Below, one piece after another: positions 8,551 through 16,800 of a stretch of 64,000 bases of DNA. The first letter of the stretch is position 1. Every line of letters begins with the position of its first letter. The notes beneath the pieces were generated by a model, which saw nothing but the letters and a program-made list of their open reading frames with translations, had not been told where the DNA came from and did not search any database. Source of the stretch: Hyphomicrobiales bacterium. GTDB taxonomy: Bacteria; Pseudomonadota; Alphaproteobacteria; Rhizobiales; Rhizobiaceae. The stretch is from positions 1 to 64,000 of the forward strand of contig UBWZ01000015.1 in the NCBI GenBank assembly GCA_900469345.1. Direction: 5' to 3'. The translations under genes and the position numbers were made by a program.

Positions 8551-10011
8551 ATGCTTGACCTCGCCGAGACCTACTGGCCGCACATCCTGTTCCTGTTTTC
8601 GCTCGCGGCAGGTGCGACGGCCGCCATCCATGCAGCCATGACCAAGGAAGAGGTGCGATCCGCCATCGGCTGGGTCGGCATCTGCATTCTGTCGCCGATC
8701 ATCGGGGCTGGGCTCTACTTCATCGCCGGCATCAACCGGATGCGCAGAACCGTGATCAGCGATCGGCGGGCACTTCTGCAGGGGCAGATCCGCGCGGAGT
8801 TTGCCGCTTTCGACGCCACGGACGAACAGGTGGCGCGCGATTTCGGCCAGCGGTTCCGGGCCATGAAGACGCTCGGCGATCACCTCACCCGCCACCGGCT
8901 GACGAGCAACAACACGATCGTGGCGCTGCAGAGCGGGGACGAGGCCTATGGCGCGATGCTCGAGGCGATCGGCGGTGCCGAGCGCGGCATCATGCTCGAG
9001 ACCTATATCTTCGACCGGGACCAGATCGGTCGCCGGTTCGTGGCGGCGCTGATCGCAGCCGTCAAGCGCGGCGTCGCGGTGCGGGTGCTGATCGATGCGG
9101 TCGGGGCCCGCTATTCGGTGCCGAGCGTGCTCGGCATGCTGAAGGATGGCGGCGTCACCGTCGACGTCTTCAACGGCAATGTCATCACCGGCCTGCGGCT
9201 GCCCTATGCCAATCTGCGCACCCACCGCAAGATCATGGTGGTCGACGGCAAGGTCGCCTTTACCGGCGGCATCAACATCCGCGAGGCGTTCTCCGAGGAA
9301 TGCACCGGCGACGGCCATTCGATCGACACGCATTTCAAGGTGACCGGCCCGGTGGTTGCCGACCTGTTCGCGATCGCGGCGGCCGACTGGCGGTTTGCCA
9401 GCGGCGAAGGGCTCGACGATCCGGCCTGGGAACTGGAACTTCCCGGCGAAGAGCCGGGCCAGCAGCAGCTGATGCGGGCTGTCTCCTCGGGGCCCGACCG
9501 GAGCCTCGAGACCAATCACAAGATGCTGATGGGCGCGTTTTCCGTGGCGCGCACGTCGATCCGCATCGCGTCTCCCTATTTCCTGCCCGACCGCGAACTG
9601 ATCTCCGCGCTGGTGACCGCGGCCCGGCGCGGCGTGCGGGTGGATATCGTCGTTCCGTCCGCCAACAACCTGATGCTGGTGGACCGCGCCATGACGGCGC
9701 AGTTCGACCAGCTGCTCAAGGACCACTGCCATATCTGGCGGGCGTCCGGGGCCTTCGACCACACCAAGATCATGGCCATAGACGGTCGCTGGGCCTATGT
9801 CGGCTCCTCGAATATCGACCCGCGGTCGCTGCGCCTGAATTTCGAGGTCGATGCGGAAGTCTTCGACGTCGCCTTTGCGGAAGCGCTCGAGCAGCGCATC
9901 GACGCGGCTATTTCCACTGCAACCGAAGTGACGCTTGAAGGGTTAAGGACAAGACCATTTCTGGTGCGGCTGATCGAACGGGTGCTCTGGCTAGGGTCGC
10001 CGTATCTCTGA
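8551..10011 (+). CDS. cls: Cardiolipin synthase (PLD family)
   Basis: Membrane phospholipase-D-type cardiolipin synthase that joins phosphatidyl groups at the inner membrane. Two N-terminal membrane helices are followed by two PLDc domains; the HKD motifs are HRKIMVVDGKVAFTGG (His at residue 225) and HTKIMAIDGRWAYVGSSN (His at 404), both complete. About 486 residues, as usual for Cls. An ATG at 8527 in the same frame would add eight residues (MGPPIFRL); neither start has a good ribosome site, and I prefer 8551 because it begins right before the first membrane segment. The next gene, an EEP-fold protein, starts 52 bp later and is probably cotranscribed. Confidence 0.9.
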   Translation: MLDLAETYWPHILFLFSLAAGATAAIHAAMTKEEVRSAIGWVGICILSPIIGAGLYFIAGINRMRRTVISDRRALLQGQIRAEFAAFDATDEQVARDFGQRFRAMKTLGDHLTRHRLTSNNTIVALQSGDEAYGAMLEAIGGAERGIMLETYIFDRDQIGRRFVAALIAAVKRGVAVRVLIDAVGARYSVPSVLGMLKDGGVTVDVFNGNVITGLRLPYANLRTHRKIMVVDGKVAFTGGINIREAFSEECTGDGHSIDTHFKVTGPVVADLFAIAAADWRFASGEGLDDPAWELELPGEEPGQQQLMRAVSSGPDRSLETNHKMLMGAFSVARTSIRIASPYFLPDRELISALVTAARRGVRVDIVVPSANNLMLVDRAMTAQFDQLLKDHCHIWRASGAFDHTKIMAIDGRWAYVGSSNIDPRSLRLNFEVDAEVFDVAFAEALEQRIDAAISTATEVTLEGLRTRPFLVRLIERVLWLGSPYL

Positions 10012-10063
10012 TACGGTCGGTTCTCCGCGTCGCCTGCCGCTTGTCGTGCAGGCTTCGGTCCAC

Positions 10064-10921
10064 ATGGGAATAGACGAGCAGCAGCCGATGATGCCGGAAA
10101 AACGCGACAAGCTACAATCCCAGATCCTTGCCTCCATCAAAGCCCGGCGCAACCGGGGCGCCGGCGCCCACACGCCGCACGACCGCAATGCGGGCATGCT
10201 GATCGCCTCCTACAACGTTCACAAATGCGTCGGCGTCGACGGCAAGTTCGATCCGGTCCGCATCAGCCACGTGATCCGCGAGATCGGGGCCGACGTGATC
10301 GCGCTGCAGGAGGCGGATTCGCGGTTCGGCGAACGGCGCGGCCTGCTCGACCTCGCCTGGATGGAGCGGGAGACGGGTCTTTGCCCGGTGCCGATTTCCG
10401 GCGTCGCCAAGGCGCATGGCTGGCATGGCAATGTGGTGATGTTCCGGGAGGGACTGGTCCGCGACGTCCACCAGGTCAGCCTGCCGGGGCTTGAGCCGCG
10501 CGGCGCCTTGCTGACCGAAATCGAGCTCAGCGACGGCACCTCGCTGCGCATCATCGCCGCCCATCTCGGTCTCCTCAACCGGTCGCGCCAGCAGCAGGCG
10601 CGCACTATTCTCGAGATCCTGCAATCGCGGGCCGACACTCCGACGATCCTGATGGGCGATCTCAACGAATGGCGGCTTGGGACCCGCTCGGCCCTCAACA
10701 CGCTCGGCGGCGTGTTCGGCCTGCCCCCTGCGGTTCCGAGCTTTCCGTCGCGGCTGCCGGTTCTGGCACTCGATCGGATCATGGCCAATCGGCCGGGCCT
10801 GATCGACACGGTGCATACCCATGATACGCCGCTTGCTCGCCTTGCGTCGGACCATCTGCCGATCAAGGCGGTGGTCAAGCTCGGGCGCGTGGCCGACAGG
10901 CCGGATGCGGCTGCCGAATAG
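10064..10921 (+). CDS. Endonuclease/exonuclease/phosphatase-fold protein
   Basis: Mg-dependent hydrolase of the EEP superfamily, about 285 residues. Active-site motifs are in the expected order: ASYNVH (Asn), ALQEADSRF (Glu), AAHLGL (His), MGDLNEWR (Asp, Asn) and ASDHLP (Asp, His). Cytoplasmic, with no signal peptide; the first 45 residues are polar and probably disordered. The start could also be a GTG at 10046 or an ATG at 10088. In many proteobacteria such a protein sits next to cardiolipin synthase, as here, which hints at phospholipid or phosphodiester work, but nuclease activity is equally possible. Substrate unknown. Confidence 0.82.
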   Translation: MGIDEQQPMMPEKRDKLQSQILASIKARRNRGAGAHTPHDRNAGMLIASYNVHKCVGVDGKFDPVRISHVIREIGADVIALQEADSRFGERRGLLDLAWMERETGLCPVPISGVAKAHGWHGNVVMFREGLVRDVHQVSLPGLEPRGALLTEIELSDGTSLRIIAAHLGLLNRSRQQQARTILEILQSRADTPTILMGDLNEWRLGTRSALNTLGGVFGLPPAVPSFPSRLPVLALDRIMANRPGLIDTVHTHDTPLARLASDHLPIKAVVKLGRVADRPDAAAE

Positions 10922-11003
10922 TCCGGGCGCGCTTTACCAATCCGTGCCGCATGGTTAGCCTTGGCGCTTCGCCACCTGACCCGATCTCGACTGGATTATC
11001 CGA

Positions 11004-11978
11004 ATGACCGATATCGCCATGATCGAAGCCGCCCGCGCACGCCTTGCCGGGCAGGCGCGCCGCACGCCGATCCTTTCCTCCCCCTTTCTGGACGAGATCG
11101 CCGGCCGGCGGGTTTTCGTCAAGCCGGAATGCCTGCAGCACACGGGTTCGTTCAAGTTCCGCGGCGCCTGGTCGGCCATTTCCGCCCTTGATCCCGTCGT
11201 CCGGGCGCGCGGCGTGATCGCCTTTTCCTCCGGCAACCACGCCCAGGGCGTGGCGCTGGCGGCCCGGATGCACGGGATCCCGGCGGTCATCATCATGCCG
11301 TTCGACGCGCCGCGGATAAAGATCGAGAACACCAAAGCCTACGGGGCCGAGGTGGTCCTCTATGACCGGGCCAACGAGGACCGCGACGCGATTGGTGCAC
11401 GGTTGTCGCAGGAGCGGCAGCTCACCCTGATCAAGCCCTATGACGAGCCGCTGGTGATCGCCGGGCAGGGGACGACCGGGCTGGAAATCGCCGAACAGGC
11501 GGCCGAGCTCGGGATAACCCAGGCAGAGGTTCTGGTGCCGACGGGCGGCGGCGGGTTTGCTTCGGGGATCGCGCTGTCGCTTGCCGCCAAGGCGCCGGGA
11601 CTGACCGTGCGGCCCTGCGAACCGCAGGGCTTCGACGATGTCGCCCGCTCGCTGGCATCGGGCAAGCGGGAACGCAACCCGCACCAGGCCGGTTCGCTCT
11701 GCGATGCGATTGTCACGCCGCAGCCGGGGGAGATCACCTTCCCGATCATGGCCAAGTTGTGCGGAGAAGGTCTGGTGGTCACCGACGACGAGGCGCTGCA
11801 TGCGGTGGCGCTCGCCTTCAACCGCCTCAAGATCGTCGTCGAGCCGGGTGGCGCGGTGGCGCTGGCGGCCGCGCTTTTCCGCGGTTCGGAGCTGGACGGT
11901 GACGTGATTGCGGTCTGCTCCGGCGGCAATATCGATGCCGACATCCTGCGCATGGCACTCGATCGCCACCCCGTCTGA
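11004..11978 (+). CDS. Threonine/serine dehydratase (fold type II PLP enzyme)
   Basis: PLP enzyme of 324 residues, catabolic threonine dehydratase / serine racemase type, lacking a C-terminal ACT regulatory domain. The Schiff-base Lys lies in HTGSFKFRGA, the substrate-carboxylate loop is SSGNHAQGVA, and the phosphate-binding glycine loop is TGGGGFASG. It would deaminate L-threonine or L-serine to 2-oxobutyrate or pyruvate. The absence of the ACT domain argues against biosynthetic IlvA. Stand-alone gene 82 bp after the EEP gene; its stop codon lies inside a hairpin loop (11966-11985). Serine racemase activity cannot be excluded. Confidence 0.87.
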   Translation: MTDIAMIEAARARLAGQARRTPILSSPFLDEIAGRRVFVKPECLQHTGSFKFRGAWSAISALDPVVRARGVIAFSSGNHAQGVALAARMHGIPAVIIMPFDAPRIKIENTKAYGAEVVLYDRANEDRDAIGARLSQERQLTLIKPYDEPLVIAGQGTTGLEIAEQAAELGITQAEVLVPTGGGGFASGIALSLAAKAPGLTVRPCEPQGFDDVARSLASGKRERNPHQAGSLCDAIVTPQPGEITFPIMAKLCGEGLVVTDDEALHAVALAFNRLKIVVEPGGAVALAAALFRGSELDGDVIAVCSGGNIDADILRMALDRHPV

Positions 11979-11985
11979 GGGGTGG
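11966..11985 (+). terminator. Stop-codon hairpin of the dehydratase gene
   Basis: CCACCCC (11966-11972) pairs perfectly with GGGGTGG (11979-11985); the loop GTCTGA contains the TGA stop. TTTC follows. It could end the dehydratase transcript before the promoter of the small gene at 12160. Confidence 0.45.
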
Positions 11986-12010
11986 TTTCAGGGCGGGAAC
12001 AGGCGGAGGG

Positions 12011-12047
12011 TATAATAAACTGTTAACGTGATGTGACAGGCGTTAAC
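12011..12047 (+). promoter_or_regulatory. Putative promoter and GTTAAC dyad of the small gene
   Basis: A consensus -10 hexamer TATAAT stands at 12011-12016, with no good -35 at 16-18 bp, which suggests an activated promoter. Just downstream an inverted repeat GTTAACG (12022-12028) / CGTTAAC (12041-12047) covers the expected start site and first transcribed bases. Position and symmetry suggest an operator for a dimeric regulator. The spacing does not fit the TTAA-N7-TTAA pattern of CtrA. Confidence 0.4.
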
Positions 12048-12159
12048 GAAAAAGGATTTTCTAGGGAACCGGGTGAAGGTTGAAAGATTATCTCTATCAG
12101 CTTGATCGAGTTAAGCTACTATGAAGCCATAGTCGACGAATGAAAGTCGGGAGGTTTGC

Positions 12160-12300
12160 ATGCAGCAGGTTCACCATCAACGTGCGTTTCACAGTCGTCC
12201 GCTGACCCTTGGGCAGAAATGCACATGGGCCGCACAGGCGGGGCTCGTCGCCTTCGCCTTTGCCTTCGTGGTTGCCGTGACATTCGGACTGTTTGCCTGA
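12160..12300 (+). CDS. 46-residue single-pass membrane peptide
   Basis: A small open frame with a strong GGGAGG ribosome site (12149-12154) five bases before ATG. The peptide has a basic, His-rich N-terminal half (MQQVHHQRAFHSRPLTLGQK) followed by a hydrophobic helix (AGLVAFAFAFVVAVTFGLFA) that runs to the very end, so it should be an inner-membrane peptide with a cytoplasmic basic head. It has its own -10-like element and a strong terminator directly after the stop. No known family recognised. It is too short to be picked up by usual length cut-offs, but the ribosome site, the amphipathic composition and the terminator make it a credible gene. Confidence 0.7.
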   Translation: MQQVHHQRAFHSRPLTLGQKCTWAAQAGLVAFAFAFVVAVTFGLFA

Positions 12301-12320
12301 AATATCATCCAGTCAAGCTC

Positions 12321-12358
12321 AAAATACCTCTCCCACCTTCTGGTGCGGGAGGTATTTT
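12321..12358. terminator. Bidirectional terminator
   Basis: Arms 12321-12337 and 12342-12358 form a 17-position stem (ten perfect A/T-flanked pairs AAAATACCTC/GAGGTATTTT, then a short stretch with one mismatch and one wobble, then CACC/GGTG) around a TTCT loop. T-runs occur on both strands, so it can end the small gene from the left and the amidohydrolase from the right. Confidence 0.85.
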
Positions 12359-12362
12359 CTTT

Positions 12363-13526
12363 TCAGGGGCGGGCCAGATAGGCTTCCGCCAGCTCGACCC
12401 AGAAGCTCGTGCCGATCGGCAGGGCATCGTCGTTGAAATCGAAGCGCGGGTGGTGCAGCGGCGGGTCGTTGTCGGTGCGCTTGGTGCCGAGCAGGAAGTA
12501 GGTGCCCGGCCGCTCCACCAGCATGTAGCCGAAATCTTCCGCACCCATGGAGGCCCGCGGCAGGTCCATGACCTTGTCCTTGCCGAGGATGCGTCCCGCC
12601 AGGTCGCGCACGAAATCCGTCTCCGCGGCGTGGTTGATCGTCGAATCGTAGCCGCGGGCATAATCGAGCGTGACGCTCATGCCATAGCTCGCCGCCTGGC
12701 CTTCAGCGATCATGCGGATGCGCCGCTCCAGTTCGTCGCGGACGCCGGGATCGAAGGAACGGATGGTCAGCACCATTTCGGCCCGTTCGGGAATGACGTT
12801 GCTCGCCACCCCCGCATGAAAGGCTCCGACGGTGACGACCATGGAATCGAGCGGATGGATGTTGCGCGAGGCGATGGTCTGCAGCGCCATGATGATGCTG
12901 GCGCCGCAGACGATCGGATCCGAGGTGGTCTGGGGTTCGGCACCATGGCCGCCGCGGCCGTTGACGGTGATCCGGCATTCGTCGACGGCCGCCATCATCG
13001 GGCCTTCCTTGACGCCGATCACCCCGAACGGCAGCGTCGGATCGTTGTGAAGGCCAAACACGGCGTCGCAGGGGAAGCGCTCGAACAGCCCGTCGTCGAT
13101 CATCAGCTTGGCGCCGCCGAAATTCTCTTCGGCCGGCTGGAAGATCAGGTGGATGGTGCCGTCGAAATTGCGGCGCCCGGCAAGGATCTTGGCAGCGCCC
13201 ATCAGCATGGCGGTGTGGCCGTCATGGCCGCAGGCATGCATGATGCCCTTGTTCAGGCTCGCATAGGCAGCGCCTGTCTCCTCCTCGATGGGCAGGGCGT
13301 CCATGTCGGCGCGGATGCCGATGGAGCGGCTGCTCGTGCCGTTCTTCAGCGTCGCGACCAGCCCCGTCTTGGCAAGGCCGCGGGTCACTTCGAAGCCGAG
13401 CTCGGTCAGGTACCGGGCGACGTAGTCCGAGGTCGAGAACTCCGAGAGGCCGAGTTCCGGGTGCTGGTGCAGGTAGCGGCGGGTTTCGACGACGTCGGAC
13501 ATGTCGTTGGAGAACTGTATCGTCAT
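12363..13526 (-). CDS. M20 family amidohydrolase, HipO-like
   Basis: Cytosolic M20D metallopeptidase of 387 residues, the usual length for hippurate hydrolase / N-acyl-L-amino acid amidohydrolase. Zinc-site motifs: GIRADMDALP, MHACGHDGHTAMLMG, FQPAEENFGGA with the catalytic Glu, GGHGAEPQ, and the late His in SMGAEDFGYM. I chose the ATG at 13526 because GAGGTGG precedes it at a normal distance; a longer open frame upstream lacks support. It would hydrolyse N-acyl amino acids or similar amides. It ends at a shared terminator and stands divergent from ndvB. Substrate unknown. Confidence 0.87.
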   Translation of the reverse strand: MTIQFSNDMSDVVETRRYLHQHPELGLSEFSTSDYVARYLTELGFEVTRGLAKTGLVATLKNGTSSRSIGIRADMDALPIEEETGAAYASLNKGIMHACGHDGHTAMLMGAAKILAGRRNFDGTIHLIFQPAEENFGGAKLMIDDGLFERFPCDAVFGLHNDPTLPFGVIGVKEGPMMAAVDECRITVNGRGGHGAEPQTTSDPIVCGASIIMALQTIASRNIHPLDSMVVTVGAFHAGVASNVIPERAEMVLTIRSFDPGVRDELERRIRMIAEGQAASYGMSVTLDYARGYDSTINHAAETDFVRDLAGRILGKDKVMDLPRASMGAEDFGYMLVERPGTYFLLGTKRTDNDPPLHHPRFDFNDDALPIGTSFWVELAEAYLARP

Positions 13527-13879
13527 TTCGGTGCCACCTCGCTGCTGAACCATTGCACTTGCCGTTACGGGAAGTCTTAACAGCCGCGATGCATGCAGGT
13601 AAGCTGAAATCATCAGTCCGGACAGGGAGACGGGCTGCGGATGTGACCGGCCCACAAATCGGCCGTAACGTTCAGGCTTTATTCAGGGTATGCATACTAG
13701 AGCCGAACCTGTTTCACTGCGTCGGGAGAAGGCGATAGTTTAGACCGGCGTTTGCCATATCCGTATCGCTCCCTATTTCCTCCTGCGCGGATTGCCTAGG
13801 CACCCATCACCGATATCCGGCAAGGGCTGCCCAGCAGCCCGAGCTGCGAGGTTGCAACTCGAGTTACAGAAGCCCTTTC
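13527..13879. other. Divergent region and ndvB leader
   Basis: 353 bp with no gene. Near ndvB it holds a strong hairpin, GGGCTGC (13824-13830) / GCAGCCC (13834-13840) with a CCA loop, and a perfect 10-bp palindrome AACTCGAGTT (13856-13865) that lies 14 bp before the ndvB ATG and overlaps the place where a ribosome site should be. The ndvB Shine-Dalgarno itself is poor (CAGAAG), so translation may be modulated by this leader. No promoter could be placed with confidence. Confidence 0.5.
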
Positions 13880-16800
13880 ATGTCCGTAGAAAATCTGCCG
13901 TCAGCTTCCTCTCGCGAAAATGAAGTCAAACAGATCGATCATAACGATTCGATCCGGGCGACCTATTTCACCATGGAGGACCTCAGGACGGCCGGCGAAA
14001 AGCTCGGGCAAGAGGGCGTTTCCGCCCTTCCCGGCTTTGTCCCGTTCGACTTCTTCAAGCGCCACGAGGAGAACGAGAAGGAAATCCTTCGCGTCTACCG
14101 GTCAACGGCCGTGGACGTGGATGCCGGCGCCTCGATCACGCCGGCGGCGGAATGGCTGCTCGACAATTACTACATCGTCGAGGAAGCGATCCAGGAAGTG
14201 CGTCGCGACTTCCCCCGCAAGTTCTACCGGCAGCTTCCGAGCATGCTGGTCGGCGGCACCGAAATGCCGCGCGCCCTGGCGCTGGCCTGGCTCTACGTCG
14301 CCCACACCCACAGCAGCGTGACGCGGGAAACGCTCGCCTCGATCGTCGAGGGCCTGCAGACCGGCGAGCCGCTGGAAATCGGCGAGCTCTGGGCGCTGCC
14401 CTCCTTCATCCGCTTCGTTCTGATCGAAAATCTGCGTCGCATCGCCAGCCGCGTCGATCGCTCGCGCAACATGCGTCGCCGCGCCAACGACGTGGCCGAC
14501 GAAATCATCCGGCTGAACGACGAGAGCGCAAGCGCCTCCGTTCTGGAGCGGGTGGAAAACCTCGCCGACGACAATACCTTCATCAGCCAGTTCCTCTACC
14601 GCATCCGCAATGCGTCGCAGACCTCGGGCTTTGCCATCGCCTGGCTCGAAAAGCGCCTGGAACGGGCCGGCACTGACGTCGACGCGGTGATGCAGGCCGA
14701 GCAGAGCCGCCTGTCCTCCGGCAACGTGACGATGGGCAACATCATCAAGAGCCTGCGGCTGATCGACGACACGGAATGGAGCGTCTGGTTCGAAGACGTC
14801 TCGCAGATCGACAAGATCTTCCGCGAACGCACCGATTACGAGGCGCTCGATTTCGGCTCGCGCAATGCCTACCGCAACCGCGTCGAAAAGCTTGCCCGCC
14901 TGTCGAAGAAAAGCGAGACGGACGTGGCGAAGATCGCCATCGGCCTTGCCGAGGAGGCGGCCGCCTCCAATCCCGATACGCGGGAAACCAATGTCGGCGC
15001 CTTTATCGTCGGCCGCCGCCGCCGCGAGCTCGAAACCGCCGTCGGCTATCAGCCGACCATGCTGCAGCGTATCGTGCGCCAGGTCCGAAAGCTGAACTGG
15101 TTTTCGGTCGCCGGCCCCGTCATCCTGTTTACCGTCGCCGCGATGGCGCTCGCCGGATGGTTCCTGGTGCACTCGGCCATTCCGCTGCCGATCGTGTTCT
15201 TCTTCCTCCTGATGTTCTCGCTGCCGGCGTCGGAAGGCGCCACGGGCCTGTTCAACACGCTGGTCACCTATGTGGTGAAGCCGGCGCGTCTGGTCGGCTA
15301 CGAGTTCAAGGAGGGCATTCCGGGCGAGGCGCGGACGCTCGTCGTGGTTCCCTGCCTGATCACCGACCGGGACACGGTCGACGAACTGGTCCGCAATCTC
15401 GAGGTCCACTATCTCGCCAACCCGCACGGGGAAATCTTCTTCGCGCTGCTCAGCGACTGGCGCGACAGCAAGATCGAGGAAACCGACGCCGATCTGGAAA
15501 TCCTCGACTACGCCAAGCGCGAAATCGCAGCGCTCAACGGGCGCTATTCCTCCGAGCCCAAGGCCCGCTTTTATCTGCTTCACCGCCGCCGCCTGTTCAA
15601 TCCGGCGGAAGACGCGTGGATGGGCTGGGAGCGCAAGCGCGGCAAGCTGCACGAGCTGAACCTGCTGCTGCGCGGCGACCGCGACACGACCTATCTGCCG
15701 GGCGCCAACATGGTGCCGTCGAACGTGCAGTATGTGATGACGCTCGACGCCGATACGCGCCTGATGCGCGAAGCGGTCACCAAGCTCGTCGGCAAGATGC
15801 ACCATCCGATCAACCGGCCGGTGATCGATCCCGTCACCAACCGCGTGGTGGAAGGCTACGGCCTGATGCAGCCGCGCGTGACGCCGTCGCTGACCACCGG
15901 CAAGGAAGCCTCCGTCTTCCAGCGCGTGTTCTCGGTCGGACGCGGTCTCGACCCTTACGTCTTCACCGTGTCGGACGTCTATCAGGACCTGACCGGCGAA
16001 GGCTCGTTTACCGGCAAGGGCCTCTATCACGTCGACGCCTTCGAAGCCTCGCTGAAGGGCCGGATCGACGAGAATTCCGTGCTCTCCCACGACCTTCTCG
16101 AAGGGTCGTTCGCGCGGTGCGCGCTCATCACCGACGTGGAGCTGGTCGAGGACTTCCCCGTCCGCTACGAGGTCGAAGTGTCGCGCCAGCATCGCTGGGC
16201 GCGCGGCGACTGGCAGCTGCTTCCCTACATCGCCGATCCGAACCGCGGCGTAACCGCGCTCGGGATCTGGAAGATGGTGGACAACCTGCGCCGTTCGCTG
16301 ACCCCGATCGCGTGGTTCTTCGCCTCCGTGCTCGGCTGGTACTTCATGGATCCGTTCGGCGCGCTGATCTGGCAGATCCTGCTGATCTTCTCGCTGTTCG
16401 TCGCCCCGACCATCTCGCTGCTGACCGGCCTGCTGCCGCGCTCGACCGACATCGTGCCGCGCGCCCACTTCTACTCCGTCTGGTCTGAAGTGCGCTCGGC
16501 CAACGCTCAGGTCGCGCTACGCATCGTGTTCATCGCCGATTCCGCCTGCATCATGACGGATGCCATCGCGCGCTCGCTCTACCGGCTGTTCTTCAGCCGC
16601 AAGCTGATGCTGGAATGGAAGACCGCCGCATCGATCCAGTCGAGTGCGCAGGGCAGTCCCGCCGACTACTACCGCGCCATGTGGCATGCGCCGGCCCTCG
16701 CCGTTCTCAGCATCCTGCTGTCGGCGCTGCCCGGCGACAACGCCTTCCTGGTCGGTATTCCGTTTGCGATCCTGTGGATCCTGTCGCCGCTCGTCGCCTG

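Noticed and set aside
5428..9762. A 1444-codon open frame on the minus strand opposite the amidohydrolase, aminotransferase and cls genes
   Set aside because: Stop-free antisense frame caused by high GC content; low-complexity His/Arg/Asp/Gly-rich composition, while the plus-strand genes have clear families and active-site motifs.
12022..12047. CtrA binding site from TTAA pairs
   Set aside because: The TTAA cores are 16 bp apart, not the 7 bp of the CtrA consensus.
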